NCBI GenBank assembly: GCA_944371995.1
Contig: CALVYD010000015.1
Span: forward strand, 1-40,637
Origin: an uncultured Bacilli bacterium
GTDB lineage: Bacteria; Bacillota_I; Bacilli_A; RF39; UBA660
Direction of reading: 5' to 3'
Length of the DNA: 40,637 bases
Under the pieces are notes generated by a model. That model was given only the letters and a program-made list of their open reading frames with translations. It searched no databases and was not told the DNA's origin. How positions within the stretch are numbered: position 1 is the first letter of the stretch; each line of letters begins with the position of its first letter. Shown one piece after another: positions 38,140 through 40,637 of the stretch. The position numbers were made by a program, and so were the translations under genes.

Positions 38140-40210
38140 ACTATCCCTAAAAAACATCAAAAAAAGTTTTAAAGACTACACCATCTATTTCTTTACCCTA
38201 ATTTTAGGTGTTGCGATTTTCTATGTATTTAATGCCATAGATAGTCAAACAGTATTACTAGAAACAAAGCAATCTACTTATGATATTATTAAAATGATGA
38301 CTCAGACTTTATCTGCAGTTAGCATCTTTGTTTCCTTTATTTTAGGGTTTTTAATTATTTACGCATCCCGTTTTTTAATTAAAAGAAGAAATAAAGAATT
38401 TGCAATTTATATGACCTTAGGTATGGGAAAAAGAAAAATATCTACCATTTTATTTATAGAAACGATAGTAATAGGACTTCTTTCTCTTGGAGTAGGTCTA
38501 GGTATTGGTGTAATACTATCTCAATTAATGAGTCTATTAGTTGCGAATATGTTTGAAGCAGATATGACGAATTTTGCTTTTACCTTTTCTAAAGCTGCAC
38601 TAATAAAGACTATCATCTACTTTGGTATTATGTACCTACTAGTAATGGTTTTTAATACAATTCAGGTAAGTCGTTGTAAATTAATTGATTTAATTAATTC
38701 ATCTAAAAAATCAGAAAAAGTAAAGATGAAAAATCCTATCATTTGTGCACTCATCTTTATACTAGCAAGTATCATATTAGGATATTGCTATTACATGGTT
38801 AGTGTTCCTGATGGAGCCAGTACTTTAACATTAAAGAAAATGACTGTAATTATAGGATTAGGCGCTCTTTCTACTTTCTTAATATTTTGGTCATTATCTG
38901 GACTAATTTTAAAAATTGTTCAGTCTATTCATAAAGTTTATTATAAAGGATTAAATAGTTTTATCTTAAGACAGATTAGTAGTAAGGTAAATACCACGGT
39001 ATTTTCTACGACCATTATTTGCCTCATGTTATTTGTAACTATCTGTGTATTATCCAGTTCCTTATCTATTAAGAATTCTATGACAGCAAACCTAAAAGAA
39101 TTAGCACCTGTAGATATTGAACTGATGAAGAAAAGAAATATTCCTAAAGAATTACAAGAAGACTATGGTTATACCGATGGTCAAATTGAATCAAGTTATC
39201 AAACAATAAAAGAATCATTAAAAGAGTTAGAAATCGATGAAGATAAATACTTAAAAGATCAAGCAACCATTCATGTTTATACTGACGATGCAGTAACTTA
39301 TGTAACTACACAAGGAGATAATATTGACTCGATGAAAAAGCGCTATCCTTATTTAGATTACACATCTCCTGAGATTATTGTAAAACTTAGTGAATATAAT
39401 AAGATTGCTAAAATGCTTGGAAATGATACCTTTACGTTAGAGGAAGATCAGTACATGATTATTGGTGATTATGAAAGTATGATAACTTTAAGAGATGAAG
39501 CCCTAGCATTAAATACACCAGTAACAATCTATGGAAAAACATTAACACCTAAGTATAAGAAAGTAAAAAAAGGGTTTATTGAAATGTCTAGTAATCATAT
39601 TACCGATGGAGTAATTGTAGTGCCTGATAGTGTAGTGACTGTATCCGATGATTCTCCACAAATGGAATATGAGTATATGGTTGCAAATTACAAGGCAAAT
39701 GATGATAAAACTAGAGAAGAAATAGAAGCCGTATTTACAAATACAACATATGAAGAGGCCCATCCTGATGTAACACTAGAAGGAACGAGTAAAATTGCAA
39801 TCTATGATGCTAGTGTAGGCCTTGGTGCCATGATTACATTTATAGGACTATATTTAGGAATTATTTTCTTAATATCATCTGCAGCCATACTGGCATTAAA
39901 AGAACTATCAGAAAGTGTAGATAATTATACAAGATATAATATGTTAAGAAAAATAGGAGCAACAGATAAACAATTAAATAGAGCCTTATTTAAACAAATT
40001 GCAATATTTTTCCTATTTCCATTAGTACTTGCTGTGATTCATTCTATCTTTGGTATTCAGTTCTGTATCTTCTTACTAGAAACATTCGGAAAAGAACAAA
40101 TGTTAGCAAGTGTCTTCATGACTATGATTTTCTTAATCATTATCTACGGAGGCTACTTCTTAATTACTTACTACTGCAGTAAAAGTATCATAAAGGAAAA
40201 AAGAATATGA
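38126..40210 (+). CDS. bceB: BceB-like ABC transporter permease
   Basis: A 694-residue permease with about ten membrane segments: one near 19-37, three between about 55 and 185, two between about 200 and 250, one near 290-310, and three near the C-terminus. A large external domain of about 200 residues (about 315-555) lies between segments seven and eight, which is the hallmark of BceB-type proteins and the peptide-sensing region. RKRNKEFAIYMTLGMGKRKI near the start is the FtsX-like coupling motif. Start at 38126 (another ATG at 38129) overlaps the ATPase gene. It is coupled downstream by ATGA to a small membrane protein. Confidence 0.9.
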   Translation: MMLCKLSLKNIKKSFKDYTIYFFTLILGVAIFYVFNAIDSQTVLLETKQSTYDIIKMMTQTLSAVSIFVSFILGFLIIYASRFLIKRRNKEFAIYMTLGMGKRKISTILFIETIVIGLLSLGVGLGIGVILSQLMSLLVANMFEADMTNFAFTFSKAALIKTIIYFGIMYLLVMVFNTIQVSRCKLIDLINSSKKSEKVKMKNPIICALIFILASIILGYCYYMVSVPDGASTLTLKKMTVIIGLGALSTFLIFWSLSGLILKIVQSIHKVYYKGLNSFILRQISSKVNTTVFSTTIICLMLFVTICVLSSSLSIKNSMTANLKELAPVDIELMKKRNIPKELQEDYGYTDGQIESSYQTIKESLKELEIDEDKYLKDQATIHVYTDDAVTYVTTQGDNIDSMKKRYPYLDYTSPEIIVKLSEYNKIAKMLGNDTFTLEEDQYMIIGDYESMITLRDEALALNTPVTIYGKTLTPKYKKVKKGFIEMSSNHITDGVIVVPDSVVTVSDDSPQMEYEYMVANYKANDDKTREEIEAVFTNTTYEEAHPDVTLEGTSKIAIYDASVGLGAMITFIGLYLGIIFLISSAAILALKELSESVDNYTRYNMLRKIGATDKQLNRALFKQIAIFFLFPLVLAVIHSIFGIQFCIFLLETFGKEQMLASVFMTMIFLIIIYGGYFLITYYCSKSIIKEKRI

Positions 40211-40326
40211 TATTACAAATTAACTGGCAAGACCTGATGAATAGCCCTATAGTTATGATTTCACCATTAATATTTCTAGCTATCTTATTTATCGTACTTG
40301 CTATTGTGAAAGGAAAAAAGGGTTAG
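40207..40326 (+). CDS. 39-residue single-TM protein coupled to bceB
   Basis: A short frame beginning at ATG 40207, sharing ATGA with the bceB stop (ATATGA), encoding MILQINWQDLMNSPIVMISP, a hydrophobic segment (about 16-34) and a basic C-terminus (VKGKKG). The composition of a small single-pass peptide with positive end is distinct from noise, and the 4-base overlap is the usual sign of translational coupling. It is directly followed by the operon terminator, which starts in the last codons. No family is known to me; it could be a regulatory small subunit of the transporter or kinase. Confidence 0.65.
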   Translation: MILQINWQDLMNSPIVMISPLIFLAILFIVLAIVKGKKG

Positions 40327-40346
40327 GTTACTAATCCTTTTTCTTA
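40315..40346 (+). terminator. Intrinsic terminator of the bceAB operon
   Basis: AAAAAGGGTTAG (40315-40326) and CTAATCCTTTTT (40331-40342) form a 12-bp stem with one G-U and loop GTTA. It begins in the end of the small coupled gene. Confidence 0.85.
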
Positions 40347-40355
40347 TATATTAGG

Positions 40356-40379
40356 AATTTGCTTCTCAAAATGCAAATT
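40356..40379 (+). repeat. Hairpin at the putative left end of an IS200/IS605-type element
   Basis: AATTTGC (40356-40362) and GCAAATT (40373-40379) enclose a 10-base loop, about 75 bases before the TnpB-like start. Elements of this class have subterminal hairpins instead of inverted repeats, so it is consistent with the left end, but the right end is outside the window. Confidence 0.45.
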
Positions 40380-40400
40380 TGAAAACTTGATAAAAAATAG

Positions 40401-40429
40401 TTGACATACGAACAAATGTATTATATAGT
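40401..40429 (+). promoter_or_regulatory. Promoter of the tnpB-like gene
   Basis: TTGACA (40401-40406), 17-base spacer, TATAGT (40424-40429), then GGGGAGG ahead of the ATG at 40453. Confidence 0.72.
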
Positions 40430-40452
40430 GTTCTCATCAGGGGAGGAATATT

Positions 40453-40637
40453 ATGTATAAATCTTATCGGTTTCGTTTGTATCCTACAACTAATCAAGTA
40501 GAGTTAATTCACAAAACATTTGGTTGTACTAGAGTAATATATAATCATTATTTAGAAAAACAAAAAGCACTTTATGATGAAGGAAAAGATTCTTTATCTT
40601 GTTTTGATATGATAAAAGATTTAAAAAACTTGCAAGT
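40453..40637 (+). CDS. tnpB: TnpB/OrfB-like transposon-associated protein, 5' end only
   Basis: The 61 residues visible start MYKSYRFRLYPTTNQVELIH and continue with KTFGCTRVIYNHYLEKQKAL, the N-terminal helix-turn-helix part of IS605 OrfB/IS1341 TnpB proteins, the RNA-guided nucleases ancestral to Cas12. The rest, including the RuvC motifs, is beyond the window. GGGGAGG and a consensus promoter precede it. Whether a tnpA is present is unknown; none lies in the sequence upstream. Confidence 0.88.
   Translation, partial: MYKSYRFRLYPTTNQVELIHKTFGCTRVIYNHYLEKQKALYDEGKDSLSCFDMIKDLKNLQ

Noticed and set aside
6397..40210. Alternative genetic code (TGA as Trp)
   Set aside because: TGA ends real genes (6397, 26923, 40210) and Trp is encoded by TGG in conserved motifs; the interrupting stops in the pseudogenes are TAA and come with frameshifts.

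Overview
The window is AT-rich, uses TGA as a stop (for example at 6397, 26923 and 40210) with TGG for Trp, has strong AAGGAGG or GGTGAT ribosome sites, and carries a collagen-repeat spore-surface-type protein, BceRS/BceAB-type modules, an ORF6N and a RhuM-Fic gene. This points to a low-GC, probably spore-forming, gut-type Bacilli/Firmicutes bacterium using genetic code 11, not a Mollicute using code 4. No species call is possible from sequence alone.

Layout. 0-5.3 kb: a three-gene phospholipid operon (acyltransferase, acyl-activating ligase, acyltransferase), an alpha/beta hydrolase, a DUF1003 membrane protein overlapping a lipoprotein, then tRNA-Arg(CCG) and tRNA-Thr(GGT). 5.3-9.5 kb: a variable zone behind the tRNAs with an ORF6N gene, two apparent remnants of a ToxN/AbiQ-like toxin gene, a three-gene ABC exporter and a frameshifted ASCH-domain gene. 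9.5-17.2 kb: an island of genes I cannot assign to any family. Most have Lys-rich C-termini, and one is broken by a frameshift and a nonsense codon. 17.2-23.5 kb: a degenerate DnaQ-fold protein, an NmlR/AdhR-like MerR regulator, the collagen-like gene on the minus strand, and an operon (CMD, NUDIX, flavodoxin, cupin) behind a 19-bp-spacer promoter holding a perfect AdhR-type operator. A RhuM-Fic gene then sits between the intact cupin and a 138-bp copy of the cupin's tail, followed by a methyltransferase and an acetyltransferase. 23.6-28.3 kb: a two-TM protein, a decayed metallo-beta-lactamase-fold gene, a stand-alone PEP-utilising barrel protein with an unfamiliar N-terminal half, a HAD phosphatase and a GDPD. 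28.3-32.5 kb: two paralogous exported HEXXH proteins flanking an Asp/Glu racemase. 32.5-40.3 kb: a BceRS-like two-component system, a convergent MacB-like exporter with a frameshifted ATPase, a peptidase E, and a BceAB-like transporter preceded by a textbook BceR site and followed by a coupled 39-residue membrane protein. The window ends inside a TnpB/OrfB gene.

How parts work together. Two regulatory circuits can be read from DNA: MerR (17767) with its operator at 19095-19112 driving the electrophile/redox-type operon, and the response regulator (32530) with its site at 37284-37299 driving bceAB. Four genes are broken by single-base losses in A/T homopolymers; this may be real decay, phase variation or consensus error and affects how the pseudogenes should be read. 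The most novel candidates are the orphan island, the zincin-racemase-zincin locus, the small protein at the end of the bceAB operon and the isolated PEP-binding module.
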